From Candidatus Thorarchaeota archaeon MP8T_1 (lineage in GTDB: Archaea > Asgardarchaeota > Thorarchaeia > Thorarchaeales > Thorarchaeaceae), in contig PJER01000085.1 in the NCBI GenBank assembly GCA_002825465.1, forward strand, positions 1 through 8,592: DNA of 8,592 bases, written 5' to 3'. This document shows, in pieces, positions 1-6,477 of the stretch. A program made the translations under genes and the position numbers. The first letter of the stretch is position 1, and the number at the start of each line of letters is the position of its first letter. The notes beneath the pieces were generated by a model. That model saw nothing but the letters and a program-made list of their open reading frames with translations. It had not been told where the DNA came from and did not search any database.

Positions 1-1
1 A

Positions 2-424
2 GCAGAATACAAGTCTGAGGTTCTAGAATTTCTCACTGAGTGGCAGAAGACTCCCGAAGATACTGTATCAGTAGCTCAAGTCTTAGCAGACCCTGACTGT
101 TATGATACTCTCAGCGAACTGAGAAGACGTCCTGCTAACATCTCCGAATTGGAAGCAACGCTAGGTATTCCTCCGAAGGAGCTTAAGGAAGCAATTCAGA
201 CACTTAAGAAATTCAGAGTCGTTTCAGAGAAACGAAGGAAAGGCCCATCAGGTGAATATGATAAATGGCTATTTCTTCTCAACGATATTAGAGTCCGGCT
301 ATTCTTCCCCGAGTATTTCTTGCAGACCCTTGTAACTGATCTCGAGAAGACTCCGGATGATCCTAAGGCCATGGAAATGGTTCATCAACACCTACGTCTC
401 TTAAGAGATAACTTCCCACGCTGA
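2..424 (+). CDS. C-terminal part of a winged-helix-like protein (5' end outside the window)
   Basis: The reading frame is open from base 2 to the TGA at 422-424, giving about 140 residues with no start codon needed inside the window. The gene is therefore cut by the window edge, and the internal start at 149 is not a real start. The middle of the fragment (from about residue 40) reads like a winged helix-turn-helix: a helix ending in ELRRRP, then ISELEATLGIPPKELKEAI with the usual Gly turn, a third helix, and a basic wing (SEKRRKGPSG) followed by hydrophobic strands. The C-terminus (from about residue 115) looks helical. I do not recognise the family. It may be a transcription regulator, or the helix-turn-helix tail of a larger protein, as in the GTPase at the other end of the window. 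The coding frame is convincing; the fold is inferred by eye. Confidence 0.7.
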   Translation, partial: AEYKSEVLEFLTEWQKTPEDTVSVAQVLADPDCYDTLSELRRRPANISELEATLGIPPKELKEAIQTLKKFRVVSEKRRKGPSGEYDKWLFLLNDIRVRLFFPEYFLQTLVTDLEKTPDDPKAMEMVHQHLRLLRDNFPR

Positions 425-436
425 TTGACGAACATC

Positions 437-456
437 TGATAGTCATTTTGCTATCA
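437..456 (+). terminator. Hairpin just downstream of the first gene
   Basis: A perfect 6-bp inverted repeat (TGATAG at 437-442, CTATCA at 451-456) encloses an 8-base loop containing TTTT. It lies 12 bases after the stop codon of the preceding gene. A termination or mRNA 3'-end role is inferred from position only. Archaeal terminators usually rely on T-tracts, and the tract here is short. Confidence 0.25.
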
Positions 457-514
457 TCACAGTGGGATTTAGAACTCCTATTGCGAGCCTTATATGGCAA
501 CATCCATGGTATTG

Positions 515-531
515 CGAAATTCACAATTTCG
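515..531. repeat. Perfect 7-bp hairpin
   Basis: CGAAATT (515-521) and AATTTCG (525-531) are exact reverse complements around a 3-base loop. A T-rich run (ATATATTTT) follows at once, so it could act as a terminator on the + strand. It may equally be unrelated to transcription. Confidence 0.35.
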
Positions 532-637
532 ATATATTTTCCTGCGAATATTGCAAAAAAGAAGGTCTATCAGAGCCTGAATAAACAAAATAGAAACACC
601 TATCCTTTTTTGGTAAACCAGAAAGCTTCATATGCCG

Positions 638-733
638 ATTTGGGACTCCATCCCATTGTGAACTTCACACGGGTGGCGGTCTTCCCCCGTCAGGAACTCG
701 CAATACACGGTCCCACGAGTTCTAGTCCCTAAT
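638..733. ncRNA. Possible branched structured RNA
   Basis: GGGACT (642-647) pairs exactly with AGTCCC (724-729). The pairing extends outward across one T-T mismatch by ATT/AAT (638-640 with 731-733). Inside this closing stem are three further arms: TGTGA/TCACA (657-661 with 665-669), ACGGG/CCCGT (669-673 with 686-690, sharing base 669), and GGAACTCG/CGAGTTCT (693-700 with 716-723, first pair G-U), the last stacking directly on the closing stem. It is not a tRNA: there is no T-loop consensus on either strand and the arm lengths are wrong. The pairings are seen directly. Calling this an RNA gene is inference, and the strand is unknown because most pairings work on either strand. Confidence 0.25.
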
Positions 734-735
734 TG

Positions 736-753
736 CAGTAGAAACTGCTACTG
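736..753. repeat. Perfect 6-bp hairpin
   Basis: CAGTAG (736-741) and CTACTG (748-753) are exact reverse complements with a 6-base loop, extendable by one G-U pair (735/754). It lies directly after the possible branched RNA and could be part of the same transcript. Confidence 0.3.
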
Positions 754-804
754 TTCTTGCGCATAAACGAATTTTACCGCCCCTGTGGGAGAACACGCTC
801 CAAC

Positions 805-837
805 GGATGTTTGGGGTTCTCTGAACCCCCAACATCT
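805..837. repeat. Strong two-part hairpin (7 + 7 bp)
   Basis: GGGGTTC (813-819) and GAACCCC (823-829) pair perfectly around TCT. After one T-C mismatch (812/830), GGATGTT (805-811) pairs with AACATCT (831-837), the outermost pair being G-U. This is the most stable stem in the gene-poor stretch. No T-run follows on the + strand, so a classic terminator is unlikely. It may belong to the leader of the downstream GTPase gene, to an unrecognised RNA, or be the arms of a small mobile element. Confidence 0.45.
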
Positions 838-955
838 AACATATTTCTCGAAAACTCGGTATCGTACACACAAACTAAGTTAATCAAGCCTATAATCTCC
901 TACTCTATAGTGAGTGGATACTTCCACAAACGCAGTGCGGTCAATTTGATGAACT

Positions 956-960
956 GGTGA
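956..960 (+). promoter_or_regulatory. Ribosome binding site (GGTGA) deciding the GTG start at 968
   Basis: GGTGA lies 7 bases before the GTG at 968-970 and matches the GGTGA part of the archaeal anti-Shine-Dalgarno complement. It supports the unusual GTG start. Confidence 0.6.
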
Positions 961-967
961 AGTAATC

Positions 968-3043
968 GTGATTCACAACACCTTCCTCATACGTATTTCC
1001 ACGAAAGAAATACTAGCCTCCACTAAGTATTGGCCTGTTGATGTGGCGCCAGAGGTTCTAAATGAGTATGTCACGACCAGAGAAGAGCTACGATCTGCAG
1101 ATAGCGATGATGCGGAGCTGAGTCAACTTGCACTTATAGTAGGCGACCACAAGTTCCATGGAGTGGACTTAGTTTCAGATGTACTTCTGCTATTTGTTAC
1201 CGATAAAGGAGAAGATGAAGCCAGTATATTCGAGAAAGTTGAATCTGCATCGATTGCTATGAGGAAGAAATTATCAAAATCGGGACTAGATGCGGTGAAA
1301 GAGGAGTATGAGAAGCTTCTTGAGCCATCTGTTACAACCCGGTTGAAGATTGCGTTAGTGGGAGAAGGTGGTGTCGGAAAGACAACCACACTTCATCTCT
1401 TACTTGGTGAAACACCGCCCCTACAATATGTGCCGACTATTGCACTCAATCTTGAAACTGTTGAGAACATCAGGTTTGGTAACTATAGCCTTGTCCTCTG
1501 GGATTTTGCAGGGCAGGAGCGTTTTCGTACTCTATGGCGATTTTATTTCCATGGAGCTGATGTGATCTTCCTAGTGTGCGATTCAGCGCTTCGTAACGTT
1601 ATAATCAGCAAAGACATTCTCAAACTCATTAAACGAGATGCTCCTAAGGTCCCAGTTTTTGCTTTGGCTAATAAGCAGGATAAACCCAACGCTATGAAAT
1701 CTGAGGTCGTTCAGAAAATACTCGGAATTCCAACGTATCCCATGGTCGCTATTGACAAAGCCAGACGCGATGAAATGCTTCGTATTTTAATGACTGCAGC
1801 AGCTCAGTATGTTGGAGTCGCTCTTCCTGATCTTCCAGCATCAGAGTTGCTGAAATTTACAGATGCAGCAACAGAAAAAGCAATTGCTGAAACTGATGCA
1901 ATGGAAGAACGGCGTGAAGCAGAGGAGATCAAGGCATCCGCTGAAGAGGATGAATACGAGACTATTGAGGTGGTTGAAGAGGTCCTTATTGATGAAGATG
2001 GGCACATCATCGAGAATCTCGAAGATTATGAGATTGTCGAGGAAGTCATCGAAGAAGTAGAAGATGACATTTTTGATGAAGAAATGGAGGAAGAGGCTGT
2101 AGCTCCTGAACAGCCTGCTGAGGCCATGATAGAGGATTTGGATGAAGCTGAGGCAAAGGTAGAAGAAGCCATTTTTGAACCTGAAGTGGGGGAAGAGGTT
2201 GCAGCACCTGAACAATCTACTGAGGTCATGATAGAAGATTTGGATGAAGCAGAAGCAAAGGTAGAAGTATCTATATCCGAGCCTGAAGTGGAAGAAGAGG
2301 TTTCAGCTCCTGAAGAGCCTACTGAGGTCATGATAGAGGATTTTAATGAAGCGGAAGTAGAAGTATCTGTATCCGAGTCTGAAGTAGAGGAAGAAGTTGA
2401 AACATCTCCGCTGGAAGTTGATGTATCTCCTGAGCATATAATTCACCGTGAAATCGAACTTGCTGAGACAGATGCCTCAATAGCACAAGAACAGCGAGTT
2501 GAGGATGAAGCGTTTGAAGTCCCTGCGGCAGGGCGAATAGAAGCTTCTGGCAAAATCTCAACGGATATGAGTGATGAGAAAGTTTCGATAGAAGTAGAAG
2601 AATCATCACTTCATACTGGATTATTACATGAGGAGCTCCCACCAGAAGAAATGCTCGAAATTGAACCTGTCATTGAACAAAACAATGGAGATGTAAAATT
2701 AGCTAAAGAAATCATATTTGAGGCTCTTGAAGCTGATGAATTCATCTCTGCCGAACTTGACCATGTTTCGCACGCTGAAATTGATGAAGCGCTTGAAGCG
2801 TTTAAGAGTGATGAGGCAATCCCTACTGAGGGAGAATCAGACATCCGAGAGGAGATTGATGCAGAATCGCTCGAAGAGTTGGAACTCATCCTTGGTCCTC
2901 TAGATAGTGCGGTGGGAGGAACCAAGAAAAAAGAAACTGTTGAAGCTGACCAACACTCCGAAAACTCACCTATTAATAATGAATCATTGGATGAGCTTAG
3001 TCGGTTGTTAGATTTTGTTGATTCAGGTGATGATGAGGAATAG
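968..3043 (+). CDS. Longin-like/small GTPase protein with a long acidic repeat tail
   Basis: The 691-residue product starts at a GTG with a well-placed GGTGA. Residues 1-105 alternate short beta-type strands with helices and resemble a longin/SRX-like domain (inference from pattern). Residues 125-285 are a Ras/Arf-superfamily G domain: P-loop GEGGVGKT (132-139), switch I Thr157, WDFAGQ (178-183) with the catalytic Gln, and NKQD (235-238). The switch II run AGQERFR is Rab-like, whereas NKQD is typical of Arf. The G5 SAK motif is not evident (MVAIDK instead). Residues from about 305 to 691 are extremely Glu/Asp-rich and probably disordered, with three tandem repeats of about 34 residues and a leucine-rich motif near the end that occurs twice. 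No membrane segment or prenylation-type C-terminus is seen. A switch that recruits partners through the acidic tail would fit, but this is unproven. The G domain is certain; the family name is not. Confidence 0.9.
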   Translation: MIHNTFLIRISTKEILASTKYWPVDVAPEVLNEYVTTREELRSADSDDAELSQLALIVGDHKFHGVDLVSDVLLLFVTDKGEDEASIFEKVESASIAMRKKLSKSGLDAVKEEYEKLLEPSVTTRLKIALVGEGGVGKTTTLHLLLGETPPLQYVPTIALNLETVENIRFGNYSLVLWDFAGQERFRTLWRFYFHGADVIFLVCDSALRNVIISKDILKLIKRDAPKVPVFALANKQDKPNAMKSEVVQKILGIPTYPMVAIDKARRDEMLRILMTAAAQYVGVALPDLPASELLKFTDAATEKAIAETDAMEERREAEEIKASAEEDEYETIEVVEEVLIDEDGHIIENLEDYEIVEEVIEEVEDDIFDEEMEEEAVAPEQPAEAMIEDLDEAEAKVEEAIFEPEVGEEVAAPEQSTEVMIEDLDEAEAKVEVSISEPEVEEEVSAPEEPTEVMIEDFNEAEVEVSVSESEVEEEVETSPLEVDVSPEHIIHREIELAETDASIAQEQRVEDEAFEVPAAGRIEASGKISTDMSDEKVSIEVEESSLHTGLLHEELPPEEMLEIEPVIEQNNGDVKLAKEIIFEALEADEFISAELDHVSHAEIDEALEAFKSDEAIPTEGESDIREEIDAESLEELELILGPLDSAVGGTKKKETVEADQHSENSPINNESLDELSRLLDFVDSGDDEE
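2090..2389 (+). repeat. Three in-frame tandem repeats (102, 102, 96 bp)
   Basis: Units start at 2090, 2192 and 2294. Each encodes a version of EE-V-APE, then MIEDLDEAEAKVE, then S/F-EPEVE. Units 1 and 2 are 34 residues; unit 3 is 32 and more diverged. The similarity is visible at the DNA level (for example ATGATAGA followed by GATTTGGATGAAGC in units 1 and 2), which points to recent duplication. They lie within the acidic tail of the GTPase protein. Confidence 0.85.
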
Positions 3044-3108
3044 TGGCAATTGTGGTCTTGGCGATAGACTGATTTAGAAGTGTGATTTCGTTATTAGTGT
3101 GAGCCCTC

Positions 3109-3468
3109 GTGAAGCTAGCTGACGTTGAACCCGGAAAGAGCATTTCTGATCTTATTGTTAGGATAATATCAATTGCGCCCCCTAGAATCATTCAGACTCG
3201 TGCAGGACGAAAGACGATGCTCAAAGAAGTCCTTGTAGCTGATGATTCTGGTTCTGCAATCCTCTCTCTTTGGGGATTCAATGAAGGCAACGATCTTTCT
3301 GCAGGAATGGTCATCAAGATAGAGGATGGCTGGGCAAAGGAGTGGCAGGGAAAAGTACAACTCTCATTAGGACGCTCAGGGAAGTACGAACATCTGGTAG
3401 ATGATGGTTCAGTTCCTTCAATAACAGAACTAGGGGCGTCCAAAGAATCCACGATGTTTGAAGAATAG
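3109..3468 (+). CDS. RPA/SOSS-B-like single-stranded nucleic-acid-binding OB-fold protein
   Basis: The 119-residue product starts at GTG 3109, the first possible start after an in-frame TGA at 3100, so the start is well bounded; no clear Shine-Dalgarno sequence is seen. The pattern is that of a single OB fold: a leading strand LIVRIISIAPPR, then KTMLKEVLVADDSGSAILSLWG (residues 35-56), a pattern typical of RPA-type and SOSS-B1/hSSB-type OB folds, then a helix-like turn, a strand VIKIEDGWAKEW, and QLSLGRSGKYE. After about residue 100 the tail is short and acidic. Such proteins bind single-stranded DNA, or sometimes RNA, during replication and repair. No zinc finger is present, so it is a minimal one-domain form. 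It probably shares an operon with the DNPH1-like gene 33 bases downstream. The OB fold is confident; the ligand is inferred. Confidence 0.82.
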   Translation: MKLADVEPGKSISDLIVRIISIAPPRIIQTRAGRKTMLKEVLVADDSGSAILSLWGFNEGNDLSAGMVIKIEDGWAKEWQGKVQLSLGRSGKYEHLVDDGSVPSITELGASKESTMFEE

Positions 3469-3490
3469 ACCATTTCGAATTACACCGAGA

Positions 3491-3494
3491 GAGG
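3491..3494 (+). promoter_or_regulatory. Ribosome binding site of the DNPH1-like gene
   Basis: GAGG, within the purine run GAGAGAGGAAG, lies 7 bases before the ATG at 3502 and supports that start. Confidence 0.5.
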
Positions 3495-3501
3495 AAGAAT
3501 T

Positions 3502-4002
3502 ATGGTCTTAGCATATCTCTCAGCACCTATCATCCACTCCACTTTACGAAAAGATGATTTCTGTTCTATAGTGGTTAATGTCCTGGAAAACAAAGGAATT
3601 AGAGTATTCGCACCTCAGCTGCTTAAAGAGAGTGAACCGAAATTCATTTTCAGACGTGATGTTGAGAATGTTCGATTATGCGATTTTCTAATTGCTGAGG
3701 TTTCGAGTCCATCACTTGGAGTTGGTATGGAGATAATGCTGGCTATCGACTTGATGAAACCTGTTCTATTGTTTCATCACACCTCCTCTGATCCCATTTC
3801 GAAGATGGTTGTTGGAGCTGATGGGAAGACTCTCTTTGAGTATTCATCGTTGAAAGATGTTGCTGACAAACTTCATTCTCTGAATCTCGAGAATTTGATT
3901 ATTCAAAAGTGTGCAGTATGTGATAGTCAGGTAGCTGAAGTCTTGGAAGATGAGATTCGTTGCGTGGCTTGCGGCAGTTCAGACTATGAAAATGTGGTGT
4001 AG
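3502..4002 (+). CDS. DNPH1/Rcl-like 2'-deoxynucleoside 5'-phosphate N-hydrolase with C-terminal zinc ribbon
   Basis: The 166-residue product starts at ATG 3502. Residues 1-130 match the nucleoside 2-deoxyribosyltransferase superfamily, closest in pattern to DNPH1 (Rcl), which splits the N-glycosidic bond of deoxynucleoside monophosphates. EVSSPSLGVGMEI (66-78) corresponds to the DNPH1 active-site motif. From remembered rat Rcl numbering, the equivalents of its Tyr13, Asp69, Ser87, Glu93 and Ser117 appear here as Tyr5, Asp53, Ser71, Glu77 (nucleophile) and Ser100, so the protein should be catalytically intact. Residues 137-157 add two CxxC pairs (Cys137/140, Cys154/157), a likely zinc ribbon absent from mammalian DNPH1. 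The gene lies 33 bases after the OB-fold gene and 4 bases before the permease gene, so co-transcription is likely. A transferase rather than hydrolase activity, or a modified nucleotide as substrate, cannot be excluded. Confidence 0.82.
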   Translation: MVLAYLSAPIIHSTLRKDDFCSIVVNVLENKGIRVFAPQLLKESEPKFIFRRDVENVRLCDFLIAEVSSPSLGVGMEIMLAIDLMKPVLLFHHTSSDPISKMVVGADGKTLFEYSSLKDVADKLHSLNLENLIIQKCAVCDSQVAEVLEDEIRCVACGSSDYENVV

Positions 4003-4006
4003 TAAA

Positions 4007-4951
4007 ATGCATGTGCCATTGATAGATGAATCAGCAAGTAGACTGAGGATTGTGTTGCTGTTAACACTCTCAGTATCAATGGTTTCTAGTGCTAGTATTC
4101 TAATTACAATTAGTGTTTCACCTTCCTTAGTGAAGGTGTTTTGGAGGACTTTGTATGGCTCTCTCTTTATGTTTATAATTGGTGTAATCAGGGGTGATCT
4201 TCGAGCGTTCAAGAGTCCGCAAGTTCGCAATAATTGGCTCTGGCTTGTTGGAATAGGTGTCATTCTGTCCTTGCATTTCTCCACCTGGTTTCAATCACTC
4301 GAAATGACATCTATTCCTGCTAGTGTGGTTCTTGTTGATTCATCACCCATTTTTACTGCGATATTGTCCACCATATTCCTTGGTGAGTCTCTACGGAGAC
4401 GTTCTTGGGCTGGTATCTTGGTTGCTATAGTAGGAGCGATTTTTCTTGTGTGGATAGATTATGGGCTCAACCTAGGTGCATTGACTGGTGATATTCTAGC
4501 ACTGGCTGGTGCAGTTTTCCTTGCAATATATTTCATCGGAGGCAGAAAGTATGCCCAAGGAATGCCAATTACTGTATACACGTCAATAATCTATCTTGTA
4601 GCTGCGATTAGCACTTTGGGCCTTTGCCTTTTTGGTGGATACAACATATTGGTCTTTGAACCATCTGAGGTTCTGATTTTCATAGCATTAGCGATATTTC
4701 CGACAGTGCTTGGGCATTCGGTGAATAACTATTTACTCACCAAAGTGCCAGCATATGTTGTATCCTCTGCAGTTCTTGGCGAGCCGGTAGGAGCTACCAT
4801 TCTAGCTGCAGTTATTCTTGGACGCATCATTGAACCTGCAGAATTGATAGGCTTTAGTGTCATTCTCATAGGAGTTGCTGCTGTACTTGCTGACATAGCT
4901 TCAAAAGAGCGTTCTCAAGGATTATCCCTTGATGACACCAATGGGACGTAA
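4007..4951 (+). CDS. EamA/DMT-superfamily permease
   Basis: The protein has 314 residues from ATG 4007. I prefer this start because it follows the previous stop by 4 bases; in-frame ATGs at 3950, 3986 and 3992 would overlap the preceding gene. The sequence is strongly hydrophobic, with about ten membrane segments in two EamA halves. The first half carries the typical SIPASVVLVDSSPIFTAILS stretch followed by FLGE, and the second half ends with an equivalent VPAYVVSSAVLGEPVGAT stretch. The short soluble tail is polar. The family exports or exchanges small metabolites (amino acids, nucleotide precursors and others) across the cytoplasmic membrane; the substrate cannot be read from the sequence. 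It is probably the last gene of the operon starting at 3109, and its 3' end overlaps the convergent rtcB gene by 30 bases. A link to nucleotide salvage through the neighbour is speculation. Confidence 0.9.
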   Translation: MHVPLIDESASRLRIVLLLTLSVSMVSSASILITISVSPSLVKVFWRTLYGSLFMFIIGVIRGDLRAFKSPQVRNNWLWLVGIGVILSLHFSTWFQSLEMTSIPASVVLVDSSPIFTAILSTIFLGESLRRRSWAGILVAIVGAIFLVWIDYGLNLGALTGDILALAGAVFLAIYFIGGRKYAQGMPITVYTSIIYLVAAISTLGLCLFGGYNILVFEPSEVLIFIALAIFPTVLGHSVNNYLLTKVPAYVVSSAVLGEPVGATILAAVILGRIIEPAELIGFSVILIGVAAVLADIASKERSQGLSLDDTNGT

Positions 4952-6367
4952 CCTCACTGCCATCGTCGCAATTCCCACTGAGTCTGAAACCCGGACTACT
5001 TCGTCAACATCCTTGTAAGCTCCGGGAGCTTCTTCTGCAATGACGACACCTTGAGTCGCTTTGACGATAATACCTTCACCTGCGAGTTGGTCTTGGATTT
5101 CTTTTCCAAAGAACTTCCTCTTTGCCTGTGTGCGACTGAGAAATCGTCCAGCACCATGAGCAGTTGAACCAAAGGAGAGATCCATGCTACGTTGATCTCC
5201 CAATAAGATGTATGATGCCGTTCCCATTGTACCTGGTATAATAACTGGTTGCCCGATGTTCCGATATTTTGAAGGGATGTCAGGATGCCCTGGTGGAAAT
5301 GCCCGGGTGGCGCCTTTTCGGTGAACTACAACCTTGGTTCTCTTTCCTTGAATTTCGTGCTCCTCAACCTTTCCCATGTTATGTGCAACATCATAGATTA
5401 ATCCCATGTCCATGTCCTCTGGTGATTGCCCCATGATCTTTGAGAATGCTTCCCTTGTCCAATGCATCATTGCTTGACGATTGGCAAAAGCATAGTTTGC
5501 TGCGGCACTCATAGCGCCAAGGTATGCCTGACCTTCTGGTGATGTAATGGGTGCACTACATAGCTCTCTATCAGGTAATTCTATCCTATACTTCCTCATT
5601 GCTTGGGTCATCGTTCGAATATATTCAGAGCAAACTTGGTGCCCTAGTCCTCGTGAGCCACTATGAATCATGACCATGACCTGTCCTTTCCTCGTAATAC
5701 CCATTACTTTGGCGGCTTGCTCATTATATATCTCATCAACGAGCTGAATTTCAAGAAAATGGTTTCCAGAACCAAGAGTCCCGCTCTGTTTTAGACCTCT
5801 CTCTTTTGCCGTTCCTGGCACATCCGCAGGATTTGCAATTTCTAGTCTACCATTAGCTTCCTGATTCTCAAGGTCATCTTCCCATCCATACCCTTCCTCG
5901 ACGGCCCACTTGGACCCTCCTCTTAGTACCTCATCCACCCCTCTGTGAGACTGAAGATTGATTTTGCCCTGTTTTCCTACTCCTGTTGGTACATCGGTGA
6001 AAAGCTGGTCAATAAGTTGTCTGATTTTGGGTCTGACATCCTTTTCATCTAGATTCGTTCTAAGCACTCTGACACCACAGTTGATGTCGTATCCGACTCC
6101 GCCCGGTGAGATGACACCATTCTCATAATCTGTTGCTGCGACACCGCCAATAGGAAATCCATACCCCTGATGTCCATCAGGAAGAACAATGCTGTGAGTA
6201 TAGATGCCAGGGATGCAAGCCGCATTAGTCGCCTGGGTAAAAGTTGCATCCTGTTTCATTTTCTTGACAAGGTCATCTGATGCATAAATTCTAACGGGCA
6301 CTCTCATGCATGGCTGCGTGCCCTTTGGAATTTCGTAAATATTCTCAGCAACTTTCTTGATGTCCAT
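4922..6367 (-). CDS. rtcB: RNA-splicing ligase RtcB (3'-phosphate/5'-OH RNA ligase)
   Basis: The 481-residue product is the same length as the well-studied Pyrococcus horikoshii RtcB. It joins tRNA exon halves after intron removal, and repairs RNA breaks, using GTP and Mn2+. All metal and guanylylation residues sit at the expected positions: Asp94 and Cys97 (GGVGYDINCG), His203 (GSGNHFLE), His235 (MIHSGSRG), His329 (YDVAHNMG) and the GMP-accepting His404 (GSTAHGAGR), and the protein ends in Lys480-Gly481 as expected. There is no intein and no truncation. The start ATG is the complement of 6365-6367, preceded by only a weak purine-rich site. The gene is transcribed away from selD, from a shared intergenic region, and its last 30 bases overlap the permease gene tail to tail. 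No archease gene is visible in the window. Confidence 0.97.
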   Translation of the reverse strand: MDIKKVAENIYEIPKGTQPCMRVPVRIYASDDLVKKMKQDATFTQATNAACIPGIYTHSIVLPDGHQGYGFPIGGVAATDYENGVISPGGVGYDINCGVRVLRTNLDEKDVRPKIRQLIDQLFTDVPTGVGKQGKINLQSHRGVDEVLRGGSKWAVEEGYGWEDDLENQEANGRLEIANPADVPGTAKERGLKQSGTLGSGNHFLEIQLVDEIYNEQAAKVMGITRKGQVMVMIHSGSRGLGHQVCSEYIRTMTQAMRKYRIELPDRELCSAPITSPEGQAYLGAMSAAANYAFANRQAMMHWTREAFSKIMGQSPEDMDMGLIYDVAHNMGKVEEHEIQGKRTKVVVHRKGATRAFPPGHPDIPSKYRNIGQPVIIPGTMGTASYILLGDQRSMDLSFGSTAHGAGRFLSRTQAKRKFFGKEIQDQLAGEGIIVKATQGVVIAEEAPGAYKDVDEVVRVSDSVGIATMAVRLRPIGVIKG

Positions 6368-6414
6368 CTAACGCACTCTCAATGTCCAATTGCCTACTTC
6401 TTCGAAAGTCTTGC

Positions 6415-6420
6415 TATAAG
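6415..6420. promoter_or_regulatory. Possible TATA element between rtcB and selD
   Basis: CTATAAG lies 48 bases before the rtcB start (reading on the - strand) and about 120 bases before selD. As a near-symmetric TATA-like site it could serve either gene. The match to the archaeal consensus is weak and no BRE purines were identified. Confidence 0.2.
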
Positions 6421-6458
6421 GCTTGTGAAGTGAGCTTCAACTAGAAGTGTATTGAAAC

Positions 6459-6477
6459 AGGGAAAGGCTTATTCCCT
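6459..6477 (+). promoter_or_regulatory. Hairpin in the selD 5' leader
   Basis: AGGGAA (6459-6464) pairs exactly with TTCCCT (6472-6477) around a 7-base loop. A second small hairpin follows, CGGGA (6496-6500) with TCCCG (6509-6513). Both lie upstream of the selD ribosome binding site. They might be leader regulation, but neither resembles the archaeal SECIS. Confidence 0.25.

Larger units (their letters stand above)
425..967. other. 543-bp intergenic stretch without a convincing gene, rich in inverted repeats
   Basis: No frame here gives a protein I can support. The open frame at 448-732 (94 codons) has no clear ribosome binding site or recognisable motif and overlaps several inverted repeats. 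Perfect or near-perfect hairpins seen by eye are 437-456 (6 bp), 515-531 (7 bp, 3-base loop), 657-669 (5 bp), 693-723 (7 bp plus G-U), 736-753 (6 bp) and 805-837 (two stems). TATAAT at 891-896 and TATAG at 906-910 are possible but weak promoter elements for the gene starting at 968. The stretch could hold a non-coding RNA gene, the 5' leader of the GTPase gene, or a decayed element. I found no tRNA, CRISPR repeat, or RNase P signature on either strand. Confidence 0.5.

Noticed and set aside
448..732. Open frame of 94 codons (+) in the gene-free stretch
   Set aside because: No ribosome binding site, no recognisable motif or domain pattern, and it runs through several hairpins, including a possible branched RNA.
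638..733. tRNA-Sec or another tRNA
   Set aside because: The closing stem looks like an acceptor stem, but there is no T-loop consensus, no UCA anticodon loop, and the arm sizes do not fit on either strand.
757..960. Open frame of 67 codons (+) before the longin-like GTPase gene
   Set aside because: Crosses the strong 805-837 hairpin and the likely promoter region, with no family resemblance.
1804..2925. Several open frames on the - strand, Ser- or Phe-rich
   Set aside because: They are antisense shadows of the Glu-rich repeat coding region: GAA/GAG codons read as TTC/CTC and similar on the other strand. No start signals.
3950..4006. Upstream starts (3950, 3986, 3992) for the permease
   Set aside because: They would overlap the zinc-ribbon end of the DNPH1-like gene and add a non-homologous, less hydrophobic leader. 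ATG 4007 lies just after that gene's stop.
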